Shown: positions 1 to 7,719, numbered from the stretch's first letter. The stretch: 48,478 nucleotides of DNA from an uncultured Lachnospiraceae bacterium (GCA_946414885.1 CAMKQH010000027.1:1-48478); one strand, 5' to 3'. Made by a program: numbers and translations. Notes: generated by a model from the sequence alone, not told the origin.

Positions 1-187
1 TTTCCATGGTATTCGCACCCTGATCCTTGCCCATGAGCTTCTTTACGGAAATCTTTCCATGCCAGTTAGCCTGTTTGTTCTTAAGGTGATTCAAATAGGC
101 AATCATGGCTTTCTTAAGCACATCGGCAGTCAGTTTGGAGGTTCTGATCACAAGGGCAATAGATTTTTGTGTTACTTCTTCCTGCAT
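1..187 (-). CDS. PcfB-family (DUF3801) conjugation protein, N-terminal part
   Basis: The reading frame runs off the left edge; about 62 N-terminal residues are present, beginning MQEEVTQKS and continuing with IALVIRTSKLTADVLKKAM and a lysine/histidine-rich stretch. I recognise this as the N-terminus of the PcfB/DUF3801 family, small proteins encoded just ahead of the VirD4/TraG coupling protein in conjugative elements such as pCF10 and Tn1549-type ICEs. A strong AGGAGG (194-199) lies 6 nt before this ATG and 3 nt before an in-frame ATG at 190, so I prefer the inner start. It is the last element gene visible here; the coupling protein and secretion genes should lie beyond position 1. Family recognition is from memory. 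Confidence 0.75.
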   Translation of the reverse strand, partial: MQEEVTQKSIALVIRTSKLTADVLKKAMIAYLNHLKNKQANWHGKISVKKLMGKDQGANTME

Positions 188-208
188 CATTATCCTCCTG
201 TCTTTCGT

Positions 209-316
209 TTATCTTCCGGTAATGTTCACAGCCAGGGAGGCACCAGCAGCCTCCGCAGATATATTTTTCTCATATAGTTCCTTTCCTCCGGTCTCCTGCC
301 GGATAATAATCTCCAT
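209..316 (-). CDS. Candidate 35-residue peptide upstream of pcfB
   Basis: A short frame starting MEIIIRQETGGKELYEKN and ending ITGR lies between the terminator at 328-369 and pcfB. There is no convincing Shine-Dalgarno, and the composition is only weakly protein-like. It may be the remnant of a longer gene or simply leader sequence of pcfB. Listed because the gap otherwise holds no gene. Confidence 0.22.
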   Translation of the reverse strand: MEIIIRQETGGKELYEKNISAEAAGASLAVNITGR

Positions 317-321
317 AACGC

Positions 322-369
322 AAAAAAGGAGCAGCCTTTACGTCTCCGAAGAGATATAAAAACTGCTCC
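322..369 (-). terminator. Rho-independent terminator with UUCG-capped inner hairpin
   Basis: Read on the minus strand, GGAGCAG (363-369) pairs with CTGCTCC (328-334) and is followed by six T (322-327). The loop contains a second hairpin, TCTC-TTCG-GAGA, capped by the very stable UUCG tetraloop. It ends the transcript of the gene at 398-1078. The 5' arm overlaps the first copy of a 16-17 nt motif that recurs at 1131-1146 and 5788-5804. Confidence 0.75.
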
Positions 370-379
370 TATCGCTGTA
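363..379 (-). repeat. ICE motif TACAGCGATAGG-N-GCAG, copy 1
   Basis: On the minus strand the sequence TACAGCGATAGG followed by AGCAG occurs here, after the stop codon at 398-400 and merging into the terminator stem. The other copies are at 1131-1146 and 5788-5804, all in the same orientation. Function unknown. Confidence 0.6.
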
Positions 380-397
380 TCTACTGTTTTATTGTTC

Positions 398-1078
398 CTA
401 CCGTAGTAAATATATCGTATACAGATTTGCAAATACCATGCCGTTTTCAATCTTAAGATCATCCAGTAAAAGGCACTGAAAAAGAACTGCTCTGATTACA
501 TCATCATTCAGCCTGAAAAGCTCACTGTATTTTCCATAATCCGCCTGCTGTGTGCCTTCATCAGTGGCATGTGGTGTAACTTCATCCCATTCCATATTCT
601 TTCTGTACTCAAGGCAATCCGCATAAAGAGAACGAATCTGATATTTTCCAAAATAGAAAGAATAGGCTTCTTTCCCATCATAGGTTTTCTTACATTTCTC
701 CAGTTCATCATCTGCTATGGAAAAAGCGCATACATCAGTCTCTATCACGGTTTTTCCATTATAATCCGGCTTAAGCTTTCCGCCGTACCAGTTGATGTGC
801 TGATAAATTTCTTCACGCCCGGTAATGAGCGCAGCTCTGTGAAAGTCTGTCTTGCCAAGGAATACATCCATATAGACATTGTTGGCAGACAGGGTATCGT
901 TCCAGATGAGCTTTTTATGCTCTCTCACCCGGAGAAGATACTGAAGGATATTGATGAGACGCTCTCTGCTATCTATATCCCTGAAGCCCTCTACCGGAAC
1001 CATAACACTGTCGAGCTTTAACGGCGTCGATCCCTTCTGAATTTCTTTTTCTACTAGCGATTCTATACTCTTTGCCAT
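398..1078 (-). CDS. ICE-borne protein of unknown function (226 aa)
   Basis: A complete frame with a good ribosome site (GGAGG, 5 nt before ATG) and a terminator right after its stop. The protein begins MAKSIESLVEKEIQKG and is soluble-looking, with no signal peptide or membrane segment. It is acidic, with several tyrosine-rich strands (for example AYSFYFGKYQIRS) and aromatic/hydrophobic helices near the C-terminus. I do not recognise a family. It sits between a zinc-ribbon protein and pcfB in an otherwise conjugation/partition gene string, so it is probably an accessory element protein, but nothing in the sequence assigns a role. Confidence 0.7.
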   Translation of the reverse strand: MAKSIESLVEKEIQKGSTPLKLDSVMVPVEGFRDIDSRERLINILQYLLRVREHKKLIWNDTLSANNVYMDVFLGKTDFHRAALITGREEIYQHINWYGGKLKPDYNGKTVIETDVCAFSIADDELEKCKKTYDGKEAYSFYFGKYQIRSLYADCLEYRKNMEWDEVTPHATDEGTQQADYGKYSELFRLNDDVIRAVLFQCLLLDDLKIENGMVFANLYTIYLLR

Positions 1079-1099
1079 TCCATCCTCCCTTTTTCAAAT

Positions 1100-1135
1100 A
1101 AAAAAGGCAGCTACAAGATCTCTCTCATAACTGCC
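1100..1135 (-). terminator. Rho-independent terminator after the zinc-ribbon gene
   Basis: Minus strand: GGCAG (1131-1135) pairs with CTGCC (1106-1110) around a loop rich in GAGA, followed by a T run (1100-1105). It lies just after the stop at 1125 and overlaps the end of that gene. As with the terminator at 328-369, its 5' arm grows out of the TACAGCGATAGG motif. Confidence 0.6.
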
Positions 1136-2363
1136 CTATCGCTGTATATTTATCAAATAGATGTGGTCGGTCTGCTTTTACATCAATGCTTATTTCTATC
1201 CTCAGTATATGAAGCGCCAGTTCTATGGCATCCCCAAGTGCTTCATCTGAATCGTTGAGCCTTGTGATGCATACGCAGTCCTCAAACTCCTTATCTCTTT
1301 GCCTTAGAATACGGATCAGTTTTATTCTTGCGTTTTTGCATAGCTGCGTCTTCGCAAACTCCCATCTGTATCCGTCTTTTGTATTATAAAACGGTTTTGA
1401 GAATTCAATAACCGCATTCTTTTCCTTTATGTAATTTGCAAGAGGAATGCCAATCAGCTCTTCCTCATCTATGATAACCTCATATCCTGCCTGCTTTAAG
1501 TAATGCATCAAAAGGATATCGGGGAACTCCTTATCAAATTCTTTTCTACATATATGGCAAGGCTCCTTATCAATGGCTCTGTCAGCTATTTTAGCCCGCC
1601 ATCTGTGACCTCGACTACATCTCCACCAGACTATCCTCAAAGAATTCCGATGCACCTGTTCCGGGGAAATCATCGTATTACGATCATAGTCCCATTCAGA
1701 TATCAGTTCGGGATCCGTGGTAGCAAGGTCATTCACACCGGCTACAACAACTCTGTCAGAGCATACCGGACAGGATGAACCCTTTACTCTGCTGTCTATG
1801 ACTGCCCGCCATTCATAACCGCATACACGGCACTTCCACCAGACATTTTCCCTGGACTTCGGAAATACTTCATCAGCCCTCTTTGGAGCATTTTTCTCCG
1901 ACCACTCCTTGGCAAGTTCAGGATAATTACTGGCAAGATCATTGAAGCCCTTATAAAGCATGTGTCCTTCACAATACGGACACTGGCTCCCATAGTACCT
2001 GTCAGCTATCTTTGCTATCCACTCATGCCCTTGGATGCATCTCCACCATACGGATTTGTTGGTGCAGGATAAAACCATATCCGGCATAAGCGGATGATTT
2101 TTATCTGACCACTCGGATACAAGCTCAGGCTTCATCGTAGCAAGGTCATTAAAGCCTTTTAAGAGCTGATTGCTGTTGCAATACGGACAATCTGAACCAT
2201 TAACTCTGTTCTTCACTATTGCCTGCCATTCATGTCCGCAGGAGCCTCTCCACCACACACGCTTATGTGATCCAATCGTAACATCAGATGGCATAAGGGG
2301 AAGATTTCTGTTACTCCATTGTGCGGCAAGCTCCGGACATTTCTCAGACACCGTTTCCTTCAT
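1125..2363 (-). CDS. Four-fold zinc-ribbon (DUF4379-type) protein with nuclease-like tail
   Basis: 412 residues. The first about 280 are four tandem units of roughly 65 residues, each with the pattern PEL..EW....VWW.C..GH.W.A.I..R..G..CP.C, for example VWWRCIQGHEWIAKIADR. This is the treble-clef/zinc-ribbon family Pfam DUF4379 (PF14311; family recalled, not searched). In unit 1 the first cysteine is shifted by two residues; unit 4 ends CHIC. The C-terminal about 130 residues (ILLMHYLKQAGYEV, NAVIEF, then CKNARIKLIRIL) resemble the PD-(D/E)XK-like nuclease tail that often follows such ribbons, but the usual acidic residue before the core strand is not obvious, so it may be inactive. GGAGG lies 9 nt before the ATG, and the upstream gene's stop codon overlaps that site, implying coupled translation. 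DNA binding is inferred. Confidence 0.75.
   Translation of the reverse strand: MKETVSEKCPELAAQWSNRNLPLMPSDVTIGSHKRVWWRGSCGHEWQAIVKNRVNGSDCPYCNSNQLLKGFNDLATMKPELVSEWSDKNHPLMPDMVLSCTNKSVWWRCIQGHEWIAKIADRYYGSQCPYCEGHMLYKGFNDLASNYPELAKEWSEKNAPKRADEVFPKSRENVWWKCRVCGYEWRAVIDSRVKGSSCPVCSDRVVVAGVNDLATTDPELISEWDYDRNTMISPEQVHRNSLRIVWWRCSRGHRWRAKIADRAIDKEPCHICRKEFDKEFPDILLMHYLKQAGYEVIIDEEELIGIPLANYIKEKNAVIEFSKPFYNTKDGYRWEFAKTQLCKNARIKLIRILRQRDKEFEDCVCITRLNDSDEALGDAIELALHILRIEISIDVKADRPHLFDKYTAIGQL
1131..1146 (-). repeat. ICE motif TACAGCGATAGG-GCAG, copy 2
   Basis: Second copy of the motif. Here it encodes the last residues (YTAIGQL) of the zinc-ribbon protein and also supplies the 5' arm of its terminator. 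One base shorter than the copies at 363-379 and 5788-5804. Confidence 0.6.
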
Positions 2364-2366
2364 GCA

Positions 2367-2687
2367 TCACAACCTCCCCGTTATGACCTGTACGGTCGTT
2401 GCTACCGCTTTTATCGCAGCCACAATAGCCATAAAACCGCCTATGATTCCTCCAACGATACAATCCAGGGCTATCACACCAAGAGAGCCTGCAATGCCGT
2501 AATTCCTCGGTATCAGCCACAACCACATCCGTCTGATGCCGAATGGAAATCCTACGAGGATCCAGAACAAAAAGAAATCAAATCCTTCAGGTTTATTGCA
2601 GACCGGATAGCAGAACAGCACCATAAAGCTGATTGCCAGTACCGGCAATATAACCTTAAATATCATCGCTGATAATCTCTCACTCAT
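2367..2687 (-). CDS. Small membrane protein, DUF6050-like
   Basis: 106 residues with three to four hydrophobic segments: about 8-28 (ILPVLAISFMVLFCYP), 36-50, 64-85 and 85-100 (GGIIGGFMAIVAAI). It begins MSERLSAMIFKV. The start overlaps the end of the replication initiator in the sequence ATGAGTGA, and its stop abuts the ribosome site of the zinc-ribbon gene, so all three are probably translated from one message. Membrane proteins of this size and position occur in Tn1549-like elements (DUF6050, recalled and tentative). Role unknown. Confidence 0.6.
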   Translation of the reverse strand: MSERLSAMIFKVILPVLAISFMVLFCYPVCNKPEGFDFFLFWILVGFPFGIRRMWLWLIPRNYGIAGSLGVIALDCIVGGIIGGFMAIVAAIKAVATTVQVITGRL

Positions 2688-3795
2688 TGGCTGCCCTCCT
2701 CATGTTTTCTTCGTCACTTGATGATTGACCGATTTGCCTTTCTTCAAGCTCCTGAATCTGTGCGGTTCTCTCAGCCTCCCTTTGATGTGCCATCTTCTGA
2801 GACATCTCGTACCATTCCTCTGTGTGCATATCGTGATGGACAAGCTGTGTGAAGTAATTATCCATCGTTGTCGGCGCATTAAAGAGTGATGCAATCATAT
2901 ACTTCCGCATATTGTGTATCTTGCCGAGATTCTCGGCTATCATCCCCATAACATACTCAACATGGCTTGCTGTCAGTGATAAGATTCTTTTACGAACAAG
3001 CCATTGGGGATACTCTGTTCCTCCAATATTCAGCGACTCTCTTTTCCCGGCTACAAGATCAACCATAACTTCAAACAGTTCGTCAAATCGACTGTTATAT
3101 TCTGCTCTGTACCTTGCAGACATTTCGTCGTAATAGATATTCTCCTTGATCTGTGCAATATCTTCACGTATCACATCCTCATCCCATCCTGAGTTATCCA
3201 CAGGCGAAGCCGCTTCTGTAGTATTACCAGTAACCTGGATAAGATTATGATTAGGCTCAATAATATTTTTTAAATAATTATTAGGATCTATTGGTGCGGA
3301 ATTTCCCACTTCAAGAACAAGGAAATCCCCATCTCTAGAGATTGGTTTTTCATCATTCAAGACTTCGGTTTTTCCTGTTTCAGAAAAAAGTTTTCCACAA
3401 TCATCCGTTTCTTCAGAGTACGATTTTTCCGACTTCTTGCTGACAAAATTCTTCACATAAATGATATCCGGTTTGCCCTGCCCTCTACGTTTTTTCTCGA
3501 TAAGTCCAAATTCTATGAGATTTTTCAGAGTTGACCTTGCTTTATCAGCACTGCAATCATGAAGCAGTTTCTGTATGGATTCCAGTGATCTTATGACATA
3601 GGTTTTTCCTGCCTCATCAACCCATCCGTTCTGCTTTGAAAATGCAACCTGCTCATGTAGAAAACCATACAGGATGCATTCTGCTAGACCTAAATCCAAG
3701 TAATCAGGATCCTCGAAAAACACTTTCGGTATCTTCAAGAATCGGAATTGTTCACTTTCTGCACCAGAATAGTAATCGTAATCGAACTTTGGCAT
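2680..3795 (-). CDS. Replication initiator, RepA_N plus DUF6017
   Basis: 371 residues from an ATG with GGAGG 8 nt upstream; an in-frame start 12 codons earlier lies inside parB and is rejected. Residues about 15-115 (FRFLKIPKVFF, then GLAECILYGFLHEQ, then ADKARSTLKNLIEFGLIEKK) match the RepA_N winged-helix initiator domain of Gram-positive plasmids and ICEs. A low-complexity linker rich in S, E and N follows. The C-terminal about 130 residues (YPQWLVRKRILSLTASHVEY, ending near TMDNYFTQL) resemble DUF6017, the usual partner of RepA_N in Tn1549-type ICEs. It probably starts replication of the excised circle. It follows parB by one base. Confidence 0.85.
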   Translation of the reverse strand: MPKFDYDYYSGAESEQFRFLKIPKVFFEDPDYLDLGLAECILYGFLHEQVAFSKQNGWVDEAGKTYVIRSLESIQKLLHDCSADKARSTLKNLIEFGLIEKKRRGQGKPDIIYVKNFVSKKSEKSYSEETDDCGKLFSETGKTEVLNDEKPISRDGDFLVLEVGNSAPIDPNNYLKNIIEPNHNLIQVTGNTTEAASPVDNSGWDEDVIREDIAQIKENIYYDEMSARYRAEYNSRFDELFEVMVDLVAGKRESLNIGGTEYPQWLVRKRILSLTASHVEYVMGMIAENLGKIHNMRKYMIASLFNAPTTMDNYFTQLVHHDMHTEEWYEMSQKMAHQREAERTAQIQELEERQIGQSSSDEENMRRAANE

Positions 3796-3796
3796 T

Positions 3797-4717
3797 TTAC
3801 ACACCTCCATGCGTCTTACGGTAATCTGCAAGGAGTCTTACGATCAGACTCTCAATTTCTGCATCGCTTGCCTCTGCGGGGAAATACTGCATGATCACTT
3901 CATGTTTAATGACCACATTTCTTTCCTTAATACTGGCTACCGCCAACAGAGCGTGAAGCGCTTCCTTTGTGCAGCGTTTTTCCTGTGAGAGCTTCTTTAT
4001 CTGCTGTGCCTGCGAAAGAGACGGAACAACATTATCCTCTTCCATGACTTCCATAAGAAGAAACTGCTCACTCGGAGTGATATATGATAACTCAACTGCC
4101 GGGTTGAACTTTATCTTCTTGTTATCAACCATTTCCAACAGCTGCGGCAGAAGCTCTGTGAGACGGATATACCGCTGAATAGTTCTTGCACTATCACTGT
4201 TACCATCGCTGAGTTGATTCACGCTCCATAAATTCTCGCCAACTTGGCGAGAATTATTTGATTCAGGTCTTCCCGCTTTATTCTGTCTTTTGATTGCATC
4301 AAGCTTCATCTTGTAAGCAAACGCCTTCTCACTCGGCAGAATCTCTTCCCTCTGGAGATTAGCGTCCACCATCGCAATCACAGCTTCATCATCGGTCAGA
4401 TCCCTTATGATAACAGGAACCGTCTCCAGTCCGACTATCTCAGCCGCATGTTTACGCCTGTGACCGGATATCACTTCATAGCCGCCTTCAGGTCTATTAC
4501 GAACCATGATCGGTACGAGGATACCGTTCTCACGGACGCTTTCAACTGTCTGAGCCATCTTTTCATCATCCAAGACCTTAAACGGATGATTCTGAAATGG
4601 GAAAAGCTCTCTGATTGGAACCTCAAGCACCTGTCCGGTCTGCTCCTGATCAATACCAAAAAGAGAATCCAGTCCTTTTAGCTGTACCCTGTCCGGAAGT
4701 GGTTTCTTAGCAGCCAT
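3797..4717 (-). CDS. parB: ParB/Spo0J-family partition protein
   Basis: 306 residues. The ParB/sulfiredoxin-like N-domain runs from about 30 to 120, with VPIRELFPFQNHPF and the CTP-binding motif SGHRRKHAAEIVGLE. The central helix-turn-helix segment includes LQREEILPSEKAFAYKMKLD and ARTIQRYIRLTELLP. The partner of ParA in segregation or stabilisation of the element. Its start overlaps the parA stop by 11 bases (GCGTATGGCTGCTAAG), with GGAGG 9 nt before ATG. Its stop is one base before the replication-initiator ATG. No Bacillus-type parS site was noticed in the window. Confidence 0.92.
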   Translation of the reverse strand: MAAKKPLPDRVQLKGLDSLFGIDQEQTGQVLEVPIRELFPFQNHPFKVLDDEKMAQTVESVRENGILVPIMVRNRPEGGYEVISGHRRKHAAEIVGLETVPVIIRDLTDDEAVIAMVDANLQREEILPSEKAFAYKMKLDAIKRQNKAGRPESNNSRQVGENLWSVNQLSDGNSDSARTIQRYIRLTELLPQLLEMVDNKKIKFNPAVELSYITPSEQFLLMEVMEEDNVVPSLSQAQQIKKLSQEKRCTKEALHALLAVASIKERNVVIKHEVIMQYFPAEASDAEIESLIVRLLADYRKTHGGV

Positions 4718-5492
4718 ACGCCAGCACCTCCTTTGTCAGTTCTTCAAACGCCCTTGCAACCTTGCACTTAGGATCATGCTTATATATGCTGTGTCCGTAT
4801 GCAGTACACTCCTTTGCCCTTACGGACTCCGGTATCATCACATCAAATACCTTTATCTGACTGCCATAGGCTTCACGGAGCTTTTCTATGATATCTTTCT
4901 CATGGTTGGTACGGGTATTTACCTTATTGATAACGATGCCCTCAACCTCCAACTTACGATTGAGTTTTCTCTTGGTAGAGCCTATCGACGCAAGCAGCTG
5001 TTGAAGACCAGCCATCGAAAGATAAGATGCTTCCACCGGAATGATTACAGAATCCGCAGTTGTCAGCACATTGATTGTCACAAGATTAAGGCTGGGAGAA
5101 CAGTCGATTAAGATATAATCGTATTCGTCCCTGACGCTTGATACAAAAGCATCCAGCAGATGCTCTCTGCTGAGAGCGTTCATTATCATGTAGTCCATAC
5201 CGGCAAGCTTTATATTGCACGGCATGAGATCCACGCCTTCATCGTTATGTAGAATATACTCCGCAGGATCTATCGGATCCTCATTTATCTCACGCTCTAT
5301 GAAAGAAGCAAGAGTGTTCTCCAGTTCATCCGCATTATCTATACCGAGACTGGATGTTAAATTTCCCTGGGGATCAGCATCAATGACCAATACCTTTTTG
5401 TCATTCATGGCAAGACCAACGCTCAAATTGCTTGCCAACGCTGTCTTCCCGACACCCCCTTTTTGATTAGCTACTGCGATTACTTTAGCCAT
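4707..5492 (-). CDS. parA: ParA/Soj-family partition ATPase
   Basis: 261 residues with all deviant-Walker ATPase motifs: NQKGGVGKTALASNL at the N-terminus (signature lysine KGGVGKT), switch I DADPQGNLTSSLGID, and Walker B LIDCSPSLNLVTINVLT. Length is typical of Soj/ParA. AGGAGG lies 7 nt before the ATG. First large gene of the element's leftward operon and translationally overlapped with parB. It would move or tether ParB-bound element DNA on the nucleoid. Confidence 0.95.
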   Translation of the reverse strand: MAKVIAVANQKGGVGKTALASNLSVGLAMNDKKVLVIDADPQGNLTSSLGIDNADELENTLASFIEREINEDPIDPAEYILHNDEGVDLMPCNIKLAGMDYMIMNALSREHLLDAFVSSVRDEYDYILIDCSPSLNLVTINVLTTADSVIIPVEASYLSMAGLQQLLASIGSTKRKLNRKLEVEGIVINKVNTRTNHEKDIIEKLREAYGSQIKVFDVMIPESVRAKECTAYGHSIYKHDPKCKVARAFEELTKEVLAYGC

Positions 5493-5514
5493 AACCGTTC
5501 CTCCTGTTCTTTTT

Positions 5515-5712
5515 TTATCTGTTGCCCTGCCTTTTGCGGGCTTCTATTTTTGTTCTTTTGTCCACATCCGAAAACACTCGGAAGATCTTGTTGGTTCCCT
5601 TATTCTTTAAGGGCTTGGATTGGCTTGTGACCTGGTACACCTTGTCTTTTTCCATGTGTTCCAGATAATCTTTCAGCTCGTAGGTCGGTCCCGAAACTCT
5701 TACTTTTAACAT
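5515..5712 (-). CDS. Small DUF3970-like protein
   Basis: 65 residues beginning MLKVRVSGPTYELKDYLEHM and ending with a basic tail (DKRTKIEARKRQGNR). The N-terminal strand-helix pattern resembles the short DUF3970 family found near ICE replication genes (recalled, tentative). AGGAGG sits 11 nt before the ATG, somewhat long. It lies just upstream of parA (22 bases) in the same transcript. No catalytic motif is visible. Confidence 0.6.
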   Translation of the reverse strand: MLKVRVSGPTYELKDYLEHMEKDKVYQVTSQSKPLKNKGTNKIFRVFSDVDKRTKIEARKRQGNR

Positions 5713-5815
5713 ACTCGTTCATTCCTCCTCTGATTGGGTATAATCTCTGTCTCAGTTCGGGAACGGTTATTCTCATAATCGCTCTGCCTGCACCTATCGC
5801 TGTACTTGTTTTCAT
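5600..5815 (-). CDS. Candidate small ORF (71 aa) heading the ICE operon
   Basis: It starts MKTSTAIGAGRAIMRITVPE with an excellent ribosome site (AAGGAGGAG, 5 nt before ATG), but its last about 37 codons overlap the DUF3970-like gene in another frame. The first 35 codons look protein-like; the overlapping part is basic and disordered. It may be a short leader peptide coupled to the next gene, or a real small protein. The third TACAGCGATAGG motif lies within codons 4-9. Confidence 0.38.
   Translation of the reverse strand: MKTSTAIGAGRAIMRITVPELRQRLYPIRGGMNEYVKSKSFGTDLRAERLSGTHGKRQGVPGHKPIQALKE
5788..5804 (-). repeat. ICE motif TACAGCGATAGG-N-GCAG, copy 3
   Basis: Third copy, 11 bases after the ATG of the small ORF at 5600-5815. 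Unlike the other two copies it is not followed by a terminator hairpin. Confidence 0.6.
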
Positions 5816-5849
5816 GGCATCTCCTCCTTGTAAATGTATTTTTGACCAT

Positions 5850-5894
5850 AACAAAAAGGACACTCTCAAAAGATTTCTCTTTTAGAAAGTGTCC
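5850..5894 (-). terminator. Terminator between lysS and the ICE genes
   Basis: GGACACT (5858-5864) and AGTGTCC (5888-5894) form the outer stem, with AAAAGA/TCTTTT inside. Minus-strand reading leads into TTTTTGTT, so it would stop lysS read-through into the element; plus-strand reading gives a poorer T tract. Confidence 0.7.
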
Positions 5895-5975
5895 TTAATT
5901 TTGCAAAATATTTGATTGACTACCCAAGGAGTAAATGCATTATCATGTACTGTTCTGCATCTACAATTGGAACTA

Positions 5976-6045
5976 TTGTGGCACTTTTGTGGTACCTAAG
6001 TTCCTTTTACCACTTGAAACCCTTGATTTTACTGGGGTTTACTTG
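5976..6045. other. Putative ICE attachment site at the lysS 3' end
   Basis: Between the element's terminator and the lysS stop (6039-6041) there is no gene but a cluster of short repeats. TTGTGGCAC (5976-5984) and TTGTGGTAC (5987-5995) are 11 bp apart. GTGGTA (5989-5994) is repeated inverted as TACCAC (6008-6013). AAACCC/GGGTTT (6017-6022/6035-6040) frames a 12-bp centre and touches the lysS stop codon. Such arm-type and core-type arrangements are typical of tyrosine-recombinase att sites, and ICEs often use 3' ends of conserved genes. The AT-rich element ends exactly here. The other end and the integrase are outside the window, so this is inference. Confidence 0.5.
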
Positions 6046-7553
6046 CTTGTTGACTTCAGTGTCGGGAAGAGCAAAACGTCACGTATGGCGGGACTGTCGG
6101 TGAGCAGCATTACGAGTCTGTCGATGCCGTAGCCAATGCCGCCTGTGGGAGGCATGCCGATCTCGAGGGCATTCAGGAAGTCCTCGTCGGTGTGGTTTGC
6201 TTCCTCATCGCCTGCTGCGAAGGCAGCGTCCTGAGCGGCAAAACGCTCTCTCTGGTCGATGGGGTCGTTCAGCTCGGAGTAAGCGTTGCACATCTCCCAA
6301 GTATTGATGAAGAGCTCGAAGCGCTCTACCTTCTCGGGATCAGAGGGCTTCTTCTTCGTCAAAGGTGAGATTGCGATGGGATGATCCATGACAAAGGTGG
6401 GCTGGATCAGGTTCTTTTCGCAGAACTCCTCAAAGAAGAGGTTAACGATGTCGCCCTTGGTATGGCGCTCTTCGAATTCCACGTGATGCTCCTTCGCGAG
6501 CTTCTTTGCTTCCTCGTCGGTCTTAACGGCGTCAAAGTCAACGCCGGCATATTTCTTGATGCAGTCGATCATGGTGATGCGCTCGAAAGGCTTGCCAAAA
6601 TCAATCTCGATACCATTGTAGGTGATGACGGAGGTCCCGCAAACCTTCTCGGCAAGATACTTGAACATGCTCTCGGTGAGTTCCATCATGCCCTCGTAGT
6701 CGGTGTATGCTTGGTAGAGCTCCATCAGCGTGAACTCAGGATTGTGTCTGGTGTCAACGCCCTCGTTACGGAACACGCGGCCGATCTCATATACTCTCTC
6801 AAGTCCGCCAACGATCAGACGCTTTAAGTAGAGTTCGAGGGAAATGCGAAGCTTTACGTCCTCGTCAAGCGCGTTGTAATGGGTCTCGAAAGGTCTTGCT
6901 GCAGCACCGCCCGCATTGGATACGAGCATGGGGGTCTCTACCTCCATGAAATCGCGTCCGTCAAGGAAATTACGGATCTCCTTGATGATCTTGGATCTCT
7001 TGATAAAGGTCTCCTTGGAATCTGCATTCATGATCAGGTCTACGTATCTCTGACGATAACGGGTGTCGGTGTCCGTCAGGCCGTGGAACTTCTCAGGAAG
7101 GATCTGGAGGCTCTTGGTAAGGAGCGTAACGCTGGAAGCATGTACGGAGATCTCGCCGGTCTTCGTGGTAAACACTTCGCCGGTGATGCCCAGAATGTCG
7201 CCGATGTCGAACTTCTTGAAGTCAGCGTAAGGCTCTTCGCCGATGCTGTCCCTTGCCACGTAGCACTGAATGCTGCCCTTAAGATCCTGAACGTTGCAGA
7301 AGGACGCCTTGCCCATCACGCGCTTGAACATCATTCTTCCTGCGATGGTCACGGTTTTTCCCTCGAGCTCGGCATAGTTTTCCTTAATGTCGGTGCTGTG
7401 GGTGTCTACCGCAAATTTCGTGATCTGGAAGGGATCCTTTCCCGCTTCCTGAAGGGCTGCGAGTTTCTCGCGGCGAACCTTTAAGAGCTGGTTTACGTCC
7501 TGCACGGGGGCGTTCTGATTGTTTTGATTCTGGTTGTTCTGCGTCTCTGCCAC
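6039..7553 (-). CDS. lysS: Lysyl-tRNA synthetase, class II
   Basis: 504 residues, GTG start with AAGGAGAG 6 nt upstream. It charges tRNA-Lys in the cytoplasm. A Gln/Asn-rich N-terminal leader ([14 protein letters not shown]) precedes the OB-fold anticodon-binding domain (about 85-180, [18 protein letters not shown]). The class II catalytic core follows, with motif 2 [15 protein letters not shown] near residue 265 and motif 3 [17 protein letters not shown] near the C-terminus. The protein ends [11 protein letters not shown], a normal full-length end, so insertion of the neighbouring ICE has not truncated it. It follows greA by 166 bases and is probably cotranscribed from the promoter at 8294-8322, an arrangement common in Firmicutes. 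Confidence 0.97.
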   Translation of the reverse strand: MAETQNNQNQNNQNAPVQDVNQLLKVRREKLAALQEAGKDPFQITKFAVDTHSTDIKENYAELEGKTVTIAGRMMFKRVMGKASFCNVQDLKGSIQCYVARDSIGEEPYADFKKFDIGDILGITGEVFTTKTGEISVHASSVTLLTKSLQILPEKFHGLTDTDTRYRQRYVDLIMNADSKETFIKRSKIIKEIRNFLDGRDFMEVETPMLVSNAGGAAARPFETHYNALDEDVKLRISLELYLKRLIVGGLERVYEIGRVFRNEGVDTRHNPEFTLMELYQAYTDYEGMMELTESMFKYLAEKVCGTSVITYNGIEIDFGKPFERITMIDCIKKYAGVDFDAVKTDEEAKKLAKEHHVEFEERHTKGDIVNLFFEEFCEKNLIQPTFVMDHPIAISPLTKKKPSDPEKVERFELFINTWEMCNAYSELNDPIDQRERFAAQDAAFAAGDEEANHTDEDFLNALEIGMPPTGGIGYGIDRLVMLLTDSPAIRDVLLFPTLKSTSK

Positions 7554-7641
7554 TGTTTTCTCTCCTTACTGTTGATTTATCGCTTTTTCTGCACTGTCGC
7601 GGCTTCTGCCGCAAGCCATTGCTTTTTTCTTCTTAAATCGA

Positions 7642-7666
7642 GAGCGGCAAAAATGCTTTGCCGCTC
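7642..7666 (-). other. Hairpin in the greA-lysS spacer
   Basis: GAGCGGCA and TGCCGCTC form a stable stem in the 166-base spacer between greA and lysS. No T run follows on the minus strand, so it is probably an RNA-processing or attenuating structure rather than a strong terminator. Confidence 0.35.
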
Positions 7667-7719
7667 CGAAGATGATCTGAATTCATTTTGAAAGTGCCGG
7701 AACGTGCCAGCGTCTTTTC

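Noticed and set aside
226..462. 78-codon frame on the minus strand near pcfB
   Set aside because: It overlaps the end of the gene at 398-1078 and the terminator hairpin, and has no ribosome site.
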